Positions 48,133 to 57,116 of a stretch of DNA of 64,000 bases are shown one piece after another; position 1 is the stretch's first letter; each line of letters begins with the position of its first letter. A program made the translations under genes and the position numbers. The DNA comes from CAZXIC01 sp964640195 (GTDB lineage: Archaea; Iainarchaeota; Iainarchaeia; Iainarchaeales; GCA-2688035), in the NCBI GenBank assembly GCA_964640195.1, contig CAZXIC010000005.1, positions 20,032-84,031 on the forward strand, read 5' to 3'. The notes below the pieces were generated by a model. It saw only the letters and a list, made by a program, of their open reading frames with translations. It did no database searches and was not told the origin of the DNA.

Positions 48133-49083
48133 ATGCACAGTTCTCTGCAAGAAAAAAGGGTTCTTGTAACAGGCGCAGGCGGCTTCATTGGCGGCTGGCT
48201 GTGCAAAAGGCTGGTTGAAGAGAAGGCAGAGGTAATTGGGCTTGTGCACAGGGGAACAGAAGGGCTGGCAGTCCATGGCATCAGTGAAAGCGTTGAAGCA
48301 GTGAAGTGCGACATAAACAATGCAGCAGAACTCAGCAGGGTTTTCAGCGGAAAGAAACCGGCACTGTGCTTCCACCTTGCAGCGGTTTCCTCTACGAGGG
48401 ACGCTGCAAATGACCTTGCCGCAACATTCCAGACAAATGTAATCGCAACACTGAATGTTCTGGAGGCAGCAAAGCAGGCTGGAACAGCTGTGTGCTTTGC
48501 CTCAACAGTCAAGGTCTACGGTGGAAGAACGGAAAACGGTTTTAAGGAAGATGCGCCACAGCTTGGGAGCAACGCTTATGCAACCTCAAAGATATGCGGC
48601 GAGGAGGTCTGCAGGATGTACGCCGAAGAAAGGGGCATGGACATTGCGATTGCAAGGCCTAGCAACGTCTTCGGATGGGGAGACATGCGCTTTGAAAGGC
48701 TCGTTCCAGGGGCAATAAAAGCGGTTCTCAGTGGAGAAAAGCCAAGGGTCAAGGGAAAGGGTGAAAGCAGCTTTGACTGGGTTTTTGTTGGAGATGTTGC
48801 CGATGCCCTGGCTGCAATAGGCGAAAGGATGCTGCAAAGGAGGATGGTGGCAGAGCCCTTCAACATAGGCACAGGGCAGGCTGCCAGCGTAAGGGAGGTT
48901 GTTGAAAAAATCATCAGGCTCAGTGGAAGCAAGGCTGAAATGGAGTTTTTCGGAGAAGAAAAGCCTGCAAAGGAAATCCTCCTGATTGGGAAGGCAAAAA
49001 GGGAGCTGCAGTGGCAGCCCAAATACACACTGGGGAAGGCCTTGCAGGAAACAATTGACTGGTACAAAAAATACCTGAAATAG
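48133..49083 (+). CDS. NAD-dependent epimerase/dehydratase (GDP/CDP-sugar type)
   Basis: A protein of 316 residues. VLVTGAGGFIGGWLCKRL, HLAAVSSTRD, AYATSKICGEEV (Tyr-x3-Lys) and RPSNVFGWGDMRFERLVPG resemble CDP-glucose 4,6-dehydratase and GDP-mannose-related enzymes. ATG 48133 is preferred because the TATA-like TTTTAAAATATG (near 48081) lies too close to an earlier ATG at 48088. The product sugar cannot be stated. Confidence 0.75.
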   Translation: MHSSLQEKRVLVTGAGGFIGGWLCKRLVEEKAEVIGLVHRGTEGLAVHGISESVEAVKCDINNAAELSRVFSGKKPALCFHLAAVSSTRDAANDLAATFQTNVIATLNVLEAAKQAGTAVCFASTVKVYGGRTENGFKEDAPQLGSNAYATSKICGEEVCRMYAEERGMDIAIARPSNVFGWGDMRFERLVPGAIKAVLSGEKPRVKGKGESSFDWVFVGDVADALAAIGERMLQRRMVAEPFNIGTGQAASVREVVEKIIRLSGSKAEMEFFGEEKPAKEILLIGKAKRELQWQPKYTLGKALQETIDWYKKYLK

Positions 49084-49108
49084 GGCAAAAAACTCGTTTC
49101 AGGATTGT

Positions 49109-49179
49109 ACCAAAAGCCTCTTTATAAATTCATTAAACAATTTATTGAGAAGGCAGTCAGCTTTTTCGGGATTTTAATG
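49109..49179 (+). promoter_or_regulatory. rmlB leader, shared with the radical SAM gene at 63561
   Basis: TATA box CTTTATAA (49120-49127), then ATTAAACAATTTAT and CTTTTTCGGG before TTTTAATG. The same order and nearly the same sequence occur at 63492-63563. Confidence 0.75.
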
Positions 49180-50139
49180 GCAAAACTGCTTGTTACAGGC
49201 GGAAGCGGATTCATTGGCAGCAATTTCGTCAGGCAATACCTTGCTGCGCACCCAGGTGACAGCATCGTAAACCTTGACAAACTGACATACGCAGGCAGGA
49301 AAGAGAATCTGCGTGACATTGAGGGCAGCAGCAATTACTCCTTCATCCAGGGCGACATCTGCAATGCAGGCGATGTTGCAAACGCGATGAAGGGCTGCAA
49401 TGCAGTAATAAACTTCGCAGCGGAAACCCACGTTGACAGGGCAATTGAGGAAAGCAGCGCCTTCCTGCAGACAAACTTTGTCGGCGTAAAGGTTCTGCTG
49501 GATGGGGCAAGGAAGCAGAACGTTGAGCGCTTTGTGCAGATTTCAAGCGACGAGGTTTACGGGCAGGTAGTGAAAGGCAGCAGCAGGGAAACCGATGCGC
49601 TGCAGCCGAGGAACCCTTACAGCGCTGCAAAGGCAGCAGGCGAATTGCTGGCAATGAGCTATTACAACACTTACAGGCTGCCTGTTGTTGTAACGCGGAG
49701 CAGCAACAATTATGGGCCATTCCAGTTCCCTGAAAAGGTGATTCCGCTTTTCATCACAAACCTGCTGCAGAACAAGAAAGTGCCATTGTACGGTGAAGGC
49801 AAGAACATCAGGGACTGGCTGTTTGTAAGGGACAACTGCGAAGCAATTGACTTGGTTCTGCGCAAGGGCAAGCCGGGAGAAACATACAATATTGGCGGTG
49901 GACACGAGATGCGGAACATTGAGCTGACGAAAGCAATCCTCAGGGAGCTCGGCAAGGGCGATGATATGATAGAGCGCGTTACAGACCGGCTTGGCCATGA
50001 CCTGAGGTACAGCCTTGACTGCAGCAAGATTGAAAGACAGCTTGGCTGGAAGCCGAAAACAAGCTTTGAGAAAGGCTTGCACGAAACAGTTGAATGGTAC
50101 AGGAACAACGAAAAGTGGTGGACGCCGCTGGTGAGGTGA
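49177..50139 (+). CDS. rmlB: dTDP-glucose 4,6-dehydratase
   Basis: A protein of 320 residues. TGGSGFIGSNFVRQY (NAD), NLDKLTYAGRKENL, AAETHVDRAIE, SSDEVYGQV (the Asp-Glu used for dehydration), YSAAKAAGELL (Tyr-x3-Lys) and RSSNNYGPFQFPEKVIPL are RmlB marks. It makes dTDP-4-keto-6-deoxyglucose. RmlA is just downstream (50434); RmlC and RmlD were not found here. ATG 49177 follows a leader with a clear TATA box. Confidence 0.93.
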   Translation: MAKLLVTGGSGFIGSNFVRQYLAAHPGDSIVNLDKLTYAGRKENLRDIEGSSNYSFIQGDICNAGDVANAMKGCNAVINFAAETHVDRAIEESSAFLQTNFVGVKVLLDGARKQNVERFVQISSDEVYGQVVKGSSRETDALQPRNPYSAAKAAGELLAMSYYNTYRLPVVVTRSSNNYGPFQFPEKVIPLFITNLLQNKKVPLYGEGKNIRDWLFVRDNCEAIDLVLRKGKPGETYNIGGGHEMRNIELTKAILRELGKGDDMIERVTDRLGHDLRYSLDCSKIERQLGWKPKTSFEKGLHETVEWYRNNEKWWTPLVR

Positions 50140-50143
50140 GAAG

Positions 50144-50452
50144 ATGAGACCAATTAGCTTTATTAAGAGACTTTTGAGGGATAATCTCGGAAAATTGGAT
50201 GAGCTCAGGGAGTACCCTAAAAAATTTCTGTTAGTGGTTTTTGGTTTAGTGTTTATGGGATTAGGTATGTACTCTGCTGTAGATTGGTTCAATGCTTCCC
50301 CAGGACTTCTCCTTGATTCTGCTTATATTTTCACTGGTCTGGCGATTAGGTTTTTGCAAAAGTATGCTGGCATTTGTGTAATCGCCATGGCTCTTTGTTT
50401 AATATTTAGAAATGCTAGAAGGAGGTTGATTATTTGGCACTGCGTGGCGTAA
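50144..50452 (+). CDS. Small membrane protein between rmlB and rmlA
   Basis: A 102-residue protein with two or three helices (FLLVVFGLVFMGLGMYSAV, LLLDSAYIFTGLAIRFL, YAGICVIAMALCLIF) and a basic end. AT-rich compared with both neighbours. It overlaps rmlA by 19 bases. No family recognised. Confidence 0.65.
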   Translation: MRPISFIKRLLRDNLGKLDELREYPKKFLLVVFGLVFMGLGMYSAVDWFNASPGLLLDSAYIFTGLAIRFLQKYAGICVIAMALCLIFRNARRRLIIWHCVA

Positions 50453-51183
50453 TTTTGGCTGGCGGCACTGGGAGCAGGCTGTCGCCCCTGACAAAGGTGG
50501 TGAATAAGCACCTGCTGCCTGTCTACGACAAGCCGATGATTTACTATCCGATTGAGGCGCTGAAGAGCGCTGGCGTGAAGGACATTCTCGTGATAACCGG
50601 AACGTACCATGCGGGAGAGATTTTTTCGCATCTTGGCTCGGGGAAGGACTTTGGCGTCAGGTTCACCTACAGGGTGCAGGATGAGGCAGGCGGAATCCCG
50701 AGCGCGATTGCACTGGCAGAAGACTTTGTCGGAAAAGACAACTTCGTTTCAATCAACGGAGACAACATTATTTTTGAATCCTTGAAGCCGTTTGCTGAAG
50801 AATTTGAAAAGAACAGCGAAGAAATGCAGATACTCTTGTACAGGGGCACAAAAGAAGAGGCACAGAAATCAGGAGTAGCGGTAACAGAGGGAAACAAGGT
50901 TGTTGAAGTCATTGAAAAGCCTAAGGAGCCCAAGAGCAGCAATATAATCGTTGGCATCTACTTCCTGAAGCCAAGCGTTTTCAATGTAATCAGGGAGCTT
51001 AAGCCGAGCGCAAGGGGCGAAACAGAGATAACAGAAGTGCAACGGCACTACCTGAAAAAAGGCAGCCTGAGAGCGGAATTCCTCAGGAAAAGGTGGCTTG
51101 ACGCCGGCGATTTTGAGGACCTGATGCACGCAAACCTGGAAACACAGAGGCTTGCAAAAGAAGGGAAGAAGCAAAATGGATGA
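50434..51183 (+). CDS. rmlA: Glucose-1-phosphate thymidylyltransferase
   Basis: A 249-residue nucleotidyltransferase: GVILAGGTGSRLSPLTKVVNK, HLLPVYDKPMIYYPIEAL, YRVQDEAGGIPSAIAL, INGDNI (metal Asp) and RWLDAGDFEDLMHANL. It makes dTDP-glucose for RmlB. The start is TTG at 50434, inside the preceding small gene; AGGAGG precedes it. Confidence 0.93.
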   Translation: MALRGVILAGGTGSRLSPLTKVVNKHLLPVYDKPMIYYPIEALKSAGVKDILVITGTYHAGEIFSHLGSGKDFGVRFTYRVQDEAGGIPSAIALAEDFVGKDNFVSINGDNIIFESLKPFAEEFEKNSEEMQILLYRGTKEEAQKSGVAVTEGNKVVEVIEKPKEPKSSNIIVGIYFLKPSVFNVIRELKPSARGETEITEVQRHYLKKGSLRAEFLRKRWLDAGDFEDLMHANLETQRLAKEGKKQNG

Positions 51184-51814
51184 AAAGCGGATTAGCTCAA
51201 TGGGCAGCGCGCTGAAAAGGCACGCGACCCACATCACATTAGATGATGATGGCTGGGCGCGGAAAAGGGCAAGGGAAGCCCTGCGCTTCGTGCAGGGAGA
51301 AAACTTGCGGGTGCTGAACGCCGGCTGCGGCCCCGGCTTTGACTCAGAGGAATTCAGGAAGGCAGGCCATTATGTTGTAGGAATTGACTTTGACAGCAAG
51401 GTTGTTGATTTTGCAGTAGAGAACGGCTTGCAGCAGGAGGGCAAGGTTGCTGACTTGAACAAAAGGCTTCCGTTCAGGGACAGCAGCTTTGACGTTGTGT
51501 TCTGCTCTGAAGTGGTTGAGCACCTGCCTGTGATAAGCGTTTTCCTGAGGGAATGCGGGAGGGTGTTGAAAAAAGGCGGCATGCTGCTGCTTACAACAGA
51601 CAACCCTGCATACATCAAGCACAGGATAAGGCTGCTGTTCGGCAAGGCAGACTTCCTTGCATACGAGTCGCACGTTCACCTTTACACCCCTGCAAGAATG
51701 CGGCAACTGTTGGAAGAGCACGGCTTTGCAGTGCTCAGGATGAAAAACTTGGGGAACATTCCAATTGTATCCTTTGGCGATGTTTACCTTGCTGTTGCAA
51801 AAAAAGGGGGATGA
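51176..51814 (+). CDS. SAM-dependent methyltransferase
   Basis: A protein of 212 residues. VLNAGCGPGFDSEEF binds SAM; FDVVFCSEVVEHLP and GRVLKKGGMLLLTTDNPAYIKH are class I methylase motifs of the type found in glycan operons. It likely methylates a sugar or its hydroxyl. ATG 51176 overlaps rmlA by eight bases. Confidence 0.82.
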   Translation: MDEKRISSMGSALKRHATHITLDDDGWARKRAREALRFVQGENLRVLNAGCGPGFDSEEFRKAGHYVVGIDFDSKVVDFAVENGLQQEGKVADLNKRLPFRDSSFDVVFCSEVVEHLPVISVFLRECGRVLKKGGMLLLTTDNPAYIKHRIRLLFGKADFLAYESHVHLYTPARMRQLLEEHGFAVLRMKNLGNIPIVSFGDVYLAVAKKGG

Positions 51815-51817
51815 GCG

Positions 51818-53278
51818 ATGAGGATACTGGTGCTTAACCCGCCATTTTTTCCGAAATACTCCCGTTCCTCTAGGTCGCCTGCTGTCACAAAAGGTGGGAC
51901 AATCTATTATCCACTCTGGCTGGCTTACGCAACAGGCGTTCTGGAAAAAGAAGGGCACAACTGCAGGCTGGTTGACGCACCTGCATCAGGAAAGGACCTG
52001 CAGGAAGTGAAAAGAATTGCCAGAAGATTCAAGCCGGAAATGCTTGTCTGCGACACAAGCACGCCCAGCATCTACAACGATGTGCAAGTGGTGGAGCAAC
52101 TGAAGAAAGGGCAGGATTTTTTTGCAGCGCTTGTCGGGACGCACCCAAGCGCGCTGCCCTTGGAAACGCTGCAGTTGAGTGAAGCGATTGACGCAGTGGC
52201 AGTGCACGAATACGATTACACTGTCAGGGAGCTGGCAGAGAAAGTCGAAAGGAAAAAAACTGATTCAAAAAATCTGCGGAAAGTCAAGGGCATTGCATTC
52301 AGGGGCGATGTGAAAAGGAAGAAATTGGTTAGGAATCCTGACAGGCCCCTGATTCAAAACCTGGATGAGCTGCCGTTTGTGAGCCAAGTCTACAAGAGGC
52401 ACTTAAACATCAAGGACTATTTTTACAGCGCGAATTTATATCCAGAGGTTACAATCGTGACAGGAAGGGGCTGCCCGTTCAAATGCAAGTTCTGCTACTG
52501 GACGCACGTTCTGAATACTCATGGCTATAGGACAAGGAGCGTTGGGAACGTGATGAGGGAATTTGAATTCATTGAGAGCAATTTCCCTGCCGCAAAGGAG
52601 GTTTTTCTGGAGGATGACACCTTCACTGCGCTGCCAAAAAGAGTGGAACAGTTCTGCGATGAAAAGGCAAAGGGGGGCATAAAAATTCCCTGGAGCTGCA
52701 ACGCAAGGGCTGATGTTCCGCTGCAGACACTGCAGAAGATGAAGGCAGCGAACTGCAGGCTGCTGTGCGTCGGCTTTGAAAGCGGCAGCCAGCTTATCCT
52801 GAATAACGTCCGCAAGGGGACAACGCTGAATAGGATGCACCAGTTCATGCACGACACAAGGGATGCGGGAATTCTGGTGCACGGCTGCTTCATGGTAGGC
52901 AACCAAGGCGAAAGCGCTGAAACGGTTAGGAAAACGATTGAACTGGCGAAGCAGCTGAATCCCGATACAGCGCAGTTCTTCCCGATAATGGTTTACCCCG
53001 GGACAGCAACTTACAGTGAGTTCAAGCGCAGGGGCTGGCTTATTACAGAGGACTACAGCAAATGGCTGGATGAGAGAGGCTGGCACAACTGCATGGTGAG
53101 CATGCCTAGCTTGAGCAGCAGGGAAATGGTTGAGTGGTGCGACAGGGCAAGGAAGGAATTCTACCTGAGGCCTGGCTACATTGCAGGCAAGGCAGTGCAG
53201 GCTGTAACGCATCCAAGAGAAATCCCGAGAATCGCAAAGGCAGGCAAAACATTTTTCAGATACCTTTCTGCAAGGTGA
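51818..53278 (+). CDS. B12-binding radical SAM protein
   Basis: A 486-residue enzyme: N-terminal MRILVLNPPFFPKYSRSSR and YYPLWLAYATGVLEKEGHNC (cobalamin-type domain), ALVGTHPSALPLETL, then GRGCPFKCKFCYW (cluster Cys), EVFLEDDTFTALPKR and GFESGSQLILNNVRKGT. Less close to the two paralogues at 32278 and 46525 than those are to each other. Likely a C-methylation or related step on glycan or lipid. It lies four bases after the methyltransferase. Confidence 0.8.
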   Translation: MRILVLNPPFFPKYSRSSRSPAVTKGGTIYYPLWLAYATGVLEKEGHNCRLVDAPASGKDLQEVKRIARRFKPEMLVCDTSTPSIYNDVQVVEQLKKGQDFFAALVGTHPSALPLETLQLSEAIDAVAVHEYDYTVRELAEKVERKKTDSKNLRKVKGIAFRGDVKRKKLVRNPDRPLIQNLDELPFVSQVYKRHLNIKDYFYSANLYPEVTIVTGRGCPFKCKFCYWTHVLNTHGYRTRSVGNVMREFEFIESNFPAAKEVFLEDDTFTALPKRVEQFCDEKAKGGIKIPWSCNARADVPLQTLQKMKAANCRLLCVGFESGSQLILNNVRKGTTLNRMHQFMHDTRDAGILVHGCFMVGNQGESAETVRKTIELAKQLNPDTAQFFPIMVYPGTATYSEFKRRGWLITEDYSKWLDERGWHNCMVSMPSLSSREMVEWCDRARKEFYLRPGYIAGKAVQAVTHPREIPRIAKAGKTFFRYLSAR

Positions 53279-53283
53279 GCTAA

Positions 53284-53913
53284 ATGAGCGGTGACACTGG
53301 CGGCTTTGATGAAAGAGCGCAGGGAGCGCACCAGAAGATGCTCGGGCTTGTAGGCAAGAACAAGCGCATTCTGGAGGTCGGCTGCGGTAGTGGCTTTGTT
53401 TCCGAGAGGCTGCAGCGCAACGGCTGCGCTGTTACTGCAATTGAACTGGACAGAAAAAGCGCTGAGAGGGCAAAAAGGTTCTGCGAAAAAGTGCTTGTGA
53501 GGGATGTTGAAAAAATGGGTTTGGGCTTGAAGCCGAACAGCTTTGACGCAATCCTTTTCGGTGATGTTTTGGAGCATTTGCAGAATCCTGCAAAAGTGCT
53601 GGTTGGATTGAAGCGGTTTTTGCGCCCTTCCGGGAGAATCGTTGTGAGCATTCCGAACCTCGCGAACTGGAAGATAAGGCTCGGGCTGCTGTTCGGAAAG
53701 TTTGATTACGCTGATGAGGGAATCCTGGACAAAACGCACCTGCATTTTTTCACGAGGAAAACAGCAAGGGAATTGCTTGAGGGCTGCGGCTATGAGATTG
53801 TGCAAAGCGATTTCGTTCCAAGCTTCCCTTTTCCTTTTTTTAAGAGTGTTTTCGCAAGGCTCAACCCGAATGCGTTTGCATTCCAGTTTATTTTCGCAGC
53901 AAGGAAAAAGTGA
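53284..53913 (+). CDS. SAM-dependent methyltransferase
   Basis: A 209-residue class I methylase: ILEVGCGSGFVSERL, VTAIELDRKS, FDAILFGDVLEHLQNP and IVVSIPNLANWKIRLGLLFGKF. The second such gene in this operon. Five bases after the radical SAM gene. Confidence 0.82.
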   Translation: MSGDTGGFDERAQGAHQKMLGLVGKNKRILEVGCGSGFVSERLQRNGCAVTAIELDRKSAERAKRFCEKVLVRDVEKMGLGLKPNSFDAILFGDVLEHLQNPAKVLVGLKRFLRPSGRIVVSIPNLANWKIRLGLLFGKFDYADEGILDKTHLHFFTRKTARELLEGCGYEIVQSDFVPSFPFPFFKSVFARLNPNAFAFQFIFAARKK

Positions 53914-53919
53914 TGTGAA

Positions 53920-54888
53920 ATGAAGGCAAGCGTCATTATCCCGGCTTACAATGCTGAAAGGACCATGAAGCAGTGCCTGCAGGCGCTGCAAAAGCAAACA
54001 TTCAAGGACTTTGAGGCAATTGTTGTGGACGACGGAAGCACTGACAGGACGCCTGAAATTGCCAGAGGGAGCAGCGGCGTAAAGCTGCTGCAGCAGAAGC
54101 ACGCAGGACCTGCAGTTGCAAGGAATCTCGGGGCGAGCAAGGCAAAGGGCGACATCCTTGTCTTCCTGGACAGCGACTGCGTTGCAAGCAAAAACTGGCT
54201 GCATGAAATGCTGCTGCCTTTTAATGAAAAGAGCGTTGTTGGAGTGCAGGGCGAATACGAGAACAGGCAGCAGCAGCTTGTTGCAAGGTTTACGCACCTT
54301 GAAATAGAGCAGAGGCACGAGAAGATGGCAAGGCAGCGCTTCATCGACTTCATGGGCAGCTACAGCGCAGCTTACAGGAAAAGCGTTTTCCGGCAGATGA
54401 AGGGCTTTGACACATCTTTTCCGATGGCAAGCGGCGAGGACACTGACCTGAGCTTCAGGATAAGCAAGGTAGGATACAAGATGGTTTTCAACCCGAAAGC
54501 AGTTGTTTTCCACTTCCATCCGGTTTCCCTTGGCAAGTACCTGAAGGTGAAGTTCTTCAGGGCATTCTGGAGAACAAGGGTTTACAGGAAGCACAAGGGA
54601 AAGATTCTAAGAGATGCTTACACAAGCCAGACCGTTAAAGTCCAGACAGGGCTTTTCTACCTGATAGGGCTGAGCCTGATTTCCATTGCAGCTGGATTCA
54701 GCGGCTTGTACTATGCATCAATTCTTTTCGTGCTGCTGTTGCTGACAACGCTGCCCTTCGCGCTCTGGGCTGCAAGAAGGGATTTGGGCGTTGCGCTTGC
54801 AGCACCGCTGCTGATTACTGCAAGGACAGTTGTGTTTGGCTTTGGATTGACGGCTGGAGCGATTAAGCAGGCGGTGGAAAATTTATGA
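53920..54888 (+). CDS. GT2 glycosyltransferase with C-terminal membrane helices
   Basis: A 322-residue protein: ASVIIPAYNAERTMKQCL, VVDDGSTDRTPEIA, FLDSDCVASKNW (DxD-like), ASGEDTDLSFRISKVGYK, then two or three helices at the end (TGLFYLIGLSLISIAAGF and on). Overlaps the next gene by four bases. Confidence 0.85.
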   Translation: MKASVIIPAYNAERTMKQCLQALQKQTFKDFEAIVVDDGSTDRTPEIARGSSGVKLLQQKHAGPAVARNLGASKAKGDILVFLDSDCVASKNWLHEMLLPFNEKSVVGVQGEYENRQQQLVARFTHLEIEQRHEKMARQRFIDFMGSYSAAYRKSVFRQMKGFDTSFPMASGEDTDLSFRISKVGYKMVFNPKAVVFHFHPVSLGKYLKVKFFRAFWRTRVYRKHKGKILRDAYTSQTVKVQTGLFYLIGLSLISIAAGFSGLYYASILFVLLLLTTLPFALWAARRDLGVALAAPLLITARTVVFGFGLTAGAIKQAVENL

Positions 54889-55994
54889 GAATACTGCACG
54901 TCTTCCACCACTACAAGCCCTGCAGGGGCGGCATTGAGAGCGTCATACTTGAACTGAACAGGCAGCTGAGCAGGAAAGGGCACCAGTGCAGCGTCCTCTG
55001 CCTGAACAGCTGCCCCAGGGGCAGGGAAAAGCTGAAGGCAAGGGAAACGTTCAAGGAAGCAAGCGTTGAAAGGATTCCCTTCCTTGACCTGCACTGCTAC
55101 AAGCTTGCGCCCTTCTCACTGGGCAAGCTGCGCGGCTTTGACGTCGTCCACGTGCACGGCTTAGGCTTCTTTTCTGATTACCTCGCACTGACAAAGCCAT
55201 TGCACAGGAAGCGTTTGCTACTTTCAACGCATGGCGGAATCTTCCATACTAACAGGATTTCCCTCTTGAAGGGAATTTATTTCTCGGCGTGGTGCAGGCT
55301 GGTGCTGAAGGCATTCAGCAAAATTGTCGCGGTAAGCAGCCAAGATAAAGAGCTTTTCTCAAAAATCGCCGGAAAGAGGAAAATCGCTGTTATAGAGAAT
55401 GGGATTGACTGGAAGGGGCTTTCGGGGCTGAAGAGAGAGGTGCAGCGTAACGCCTTCCTCTACTTTGGAAGGCTGAGCAGGAACAAGGGGCTGCGCGAGT
55501 TGATTGGCGCGTTTGCACTACTCTGCAGGGAAAAGAAAGACGCAAAGCTGCTGCTGGCAGGCCAGGACTTTGATACTTTGCTGCCGGCTTTGCGCCGGCA
55601 GGCAAGGCAGCTCGGCATTGAAAAAAACGTTTCCTTTCTTGGTGAAGTGAGTGACAATCAGCTGCAGCAGTTGCTGTCAAAGGCAGAGTTTTTTGTAAGC
55701 GCCTCGCAGTACGAGGGCTTTGGCATAGCCGCTGTTGAGGCAATGGCTGCAGGTCTTGTGCCAGTGCTGAGCAGGATTGACTCGTTTGAAAGGTTCGTAA
55801 GGCACGGCGAAAACGGGTTTCTTGTTGAGTTTTCTGACACGGAAAAAGCGGCAGAACAGCTGAAGGTAGCGGCAGGGCTCAGGAACAGTGAAAGGAAGCG
55901 CTTGGGCAAGAACGCGAAACGCTTTGCTGCGGCTTTTGACTGGGGGAAAAAGGTAGAGGAATACCTCGCTGCTTACAGGGGCGTGGCAAAATGA
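54885..55994 (+). CDS. GT4 glycosyltransferase
   Basis: A 369-residue GT-B enzyme. HVFHHYKPCRGGIESVILEL, VVHVHGLGFF, YFGRLSRNKGLRELIGAF and the donor-site motif SQYEGFGIAAVEAMAAGLVPV. Typical mannosyl- or glucosyltransferase of surface-glycan loci. Four-base overlaps on both sides. Confidence 0.87.
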   Translation: MRILHVFHHYKPCRGGIESVILELNRQLSRKGHQCSVLCLNSCPRGREKLKARETFKEASVERIPFLDLHCYKLAPFSLGKLRGFDVVHVHGLGFFSDYLALTKPLHRKRLLLSTHGGIFHTNRISLLKGIYFSAWCRLVLKAFSKIVAVSSQDKELFSKIAGKRKIAVIENGIDWKGLSGLKREVQRNAFLYFGRLSRNKGLRELIGAFALLCREKKDAKLLLAGQDFDTLLPALRRQARQLGIEKNVSFLGEVSDNQLQQLLSKAEFFVSASQYEGFGIAAVEAMAAGLVPVLSRIDSFERFVRHGENGFLVEFSDTEKAAEQLKVAAGLRNSERKRLGKNAKRFAAAFDWGKKVEEYLAAYRGVAK

Positions 55995-57103
55995 AGCACA
56001 TCGCAGTTGTCCTCGGGACAAGGCCTGAGATAATCAAGCTTGCGGAGATAATGCGGCTGCTGAAAAAAGAAAAAAGCGTAAAGACAAGCATCATTTTCAC
56101 GGGGCAGCACTACGATTACACGCTTTTCAGGATTTTCATGCAGCAGCTGCAGCTGCCAAGGATGGATGTAAACCTTGGGGTCAGCGGTGGAACAAATGCA
56201 GGGCAGGTTGCGTCAATGCTGCAGAAGCTGGCAAGCTTTCTTTCAAGGCATGATGTTGATATTGTTGTTGCTCAGGGCGACACCAACAGCGTTGCGGCTG
56301 CAGCGCTTGCAGCGTTTTACTGCGGGAAAAAATTTGCCCATGTTGAGGCAGGCCTGAGAAGCCATGACTGGAGAATGCCGGAAGAAGCGAACAGGATTGT
56401 TGCAGACTCGCTTTCGCACTATGCGTTCGCGCCGACAAGGACTGCTGTGCGAAACCTCAGGAAAGGTGCCTGCAGAAAAGAGGCAATCCGGCTTACGGGA
56501 AACACAATCGTTGAGGCAGTGCAGCAGAATCTTAGGAAAGCGAAAAAATCAAGAATCCTGCAGTCGCTTGGCTTGCAGCCAGAGCGATATGCCTTGCTCA
56601 CAGGGCACAGGCAGGAGTACGTTGACAGCAAGAAAAACTTGGTTGAACTGCTGCAGGCGGCGGATAAAATAAATTTGCTGGTAGTTTTTCCAATCCACCC
56701 GAGGACAGTGAAGAACCTGAAAAGGTTTGGCTTGTGGAAAAAGGCACACAGGATCAAAAACCTGCGCCTGGTTGAGCCGCTCGGCTACTTTGATTTCCTG
56801 CAGCTTGCATGCAACAGCATGTTTTTGCTTTCAGACAGCGGCGGCATCCAGGAGGAGGCAAGCATTTACAAGAAATACGTTATTGTGCTGAGGGATTTCA
56901 CTGAAAGGCCTGAGATACTTGGCAAGTTCGGCCGCCTTGCAGGATACGACAAGAAAAAGATTGTCAGGATAGCCAACAGAGTGATAAGGGACTACACTAA
57001 AACAAAGAAAAGGCTGAAAAGGCTAGCTTGCCCTTTCGGCGATGGCAAGGCAAGCAAAAGGATAGTGAAGATTTTGCTTAAAAAGAGCAAAGATGTTGCT
57101 TAA
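55991..57103 (+). CDS. wecB: UDP-GlcNAc 2-epimerase (WecB/NeuC-like)
   Basis: A 370-residue GT-B-like epimerase: VLGTRPEIIKLA, FTGQHYDYTLF, VAQGDTNSVAAAALAA, HVEAGLRSHDWRMPEEANR, TGHRQEY and SDSGGIQEEASIY. It makes UDP-ManNAc, or ManNAc if it is the hydrolysing NeuC form; the NeuA-like domain at 61056 makes the second possibility worth noting. Usual WecB has GNT and PEEXNR as seen here. Confidence 0.87.
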   Translation: MKHIAVVLGTRPEIIKLAEIMRLLKKEKSVKTSIIFTGQHYDYTLFRIFMQQLQLPRMDVNLGVSGGTNAGQVASMLQKLASFLSRHDVDIVVAQGDTNSVAAAALAAFYCGKKFAHVEAGLRSHDWRMPEEANRIVADSLSHYAFAPTRTAVRNLRKGACRKEAIRLTGNTIVEAVQQNLRKAKKSRILQSLGLQPERYALLTGHRQEYVDSKKNLVELLQAADKINLLVVFPIHPRTVKNLKRFGLWKKAHRIKNLRLVEPLGYFDFLQLACNSMFLLSDSGGIQEEASIYKKYVIVLRDFTERPEILGKFGRLAGYDKKKIVRIANRVIRDYTKTKKRLKRLACPFGDGKASKRIVKILLKKSKDVA

Positions 57104-57116
57104 GGCGTGAAAGACT

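Noticed and set aside
53176..54594. Long minus-strand frame of 472 codons
   Set aside because: It lies opposite the GT2 and methyltransferase genes, which have clear motifs; its translation has no recognisable domain.
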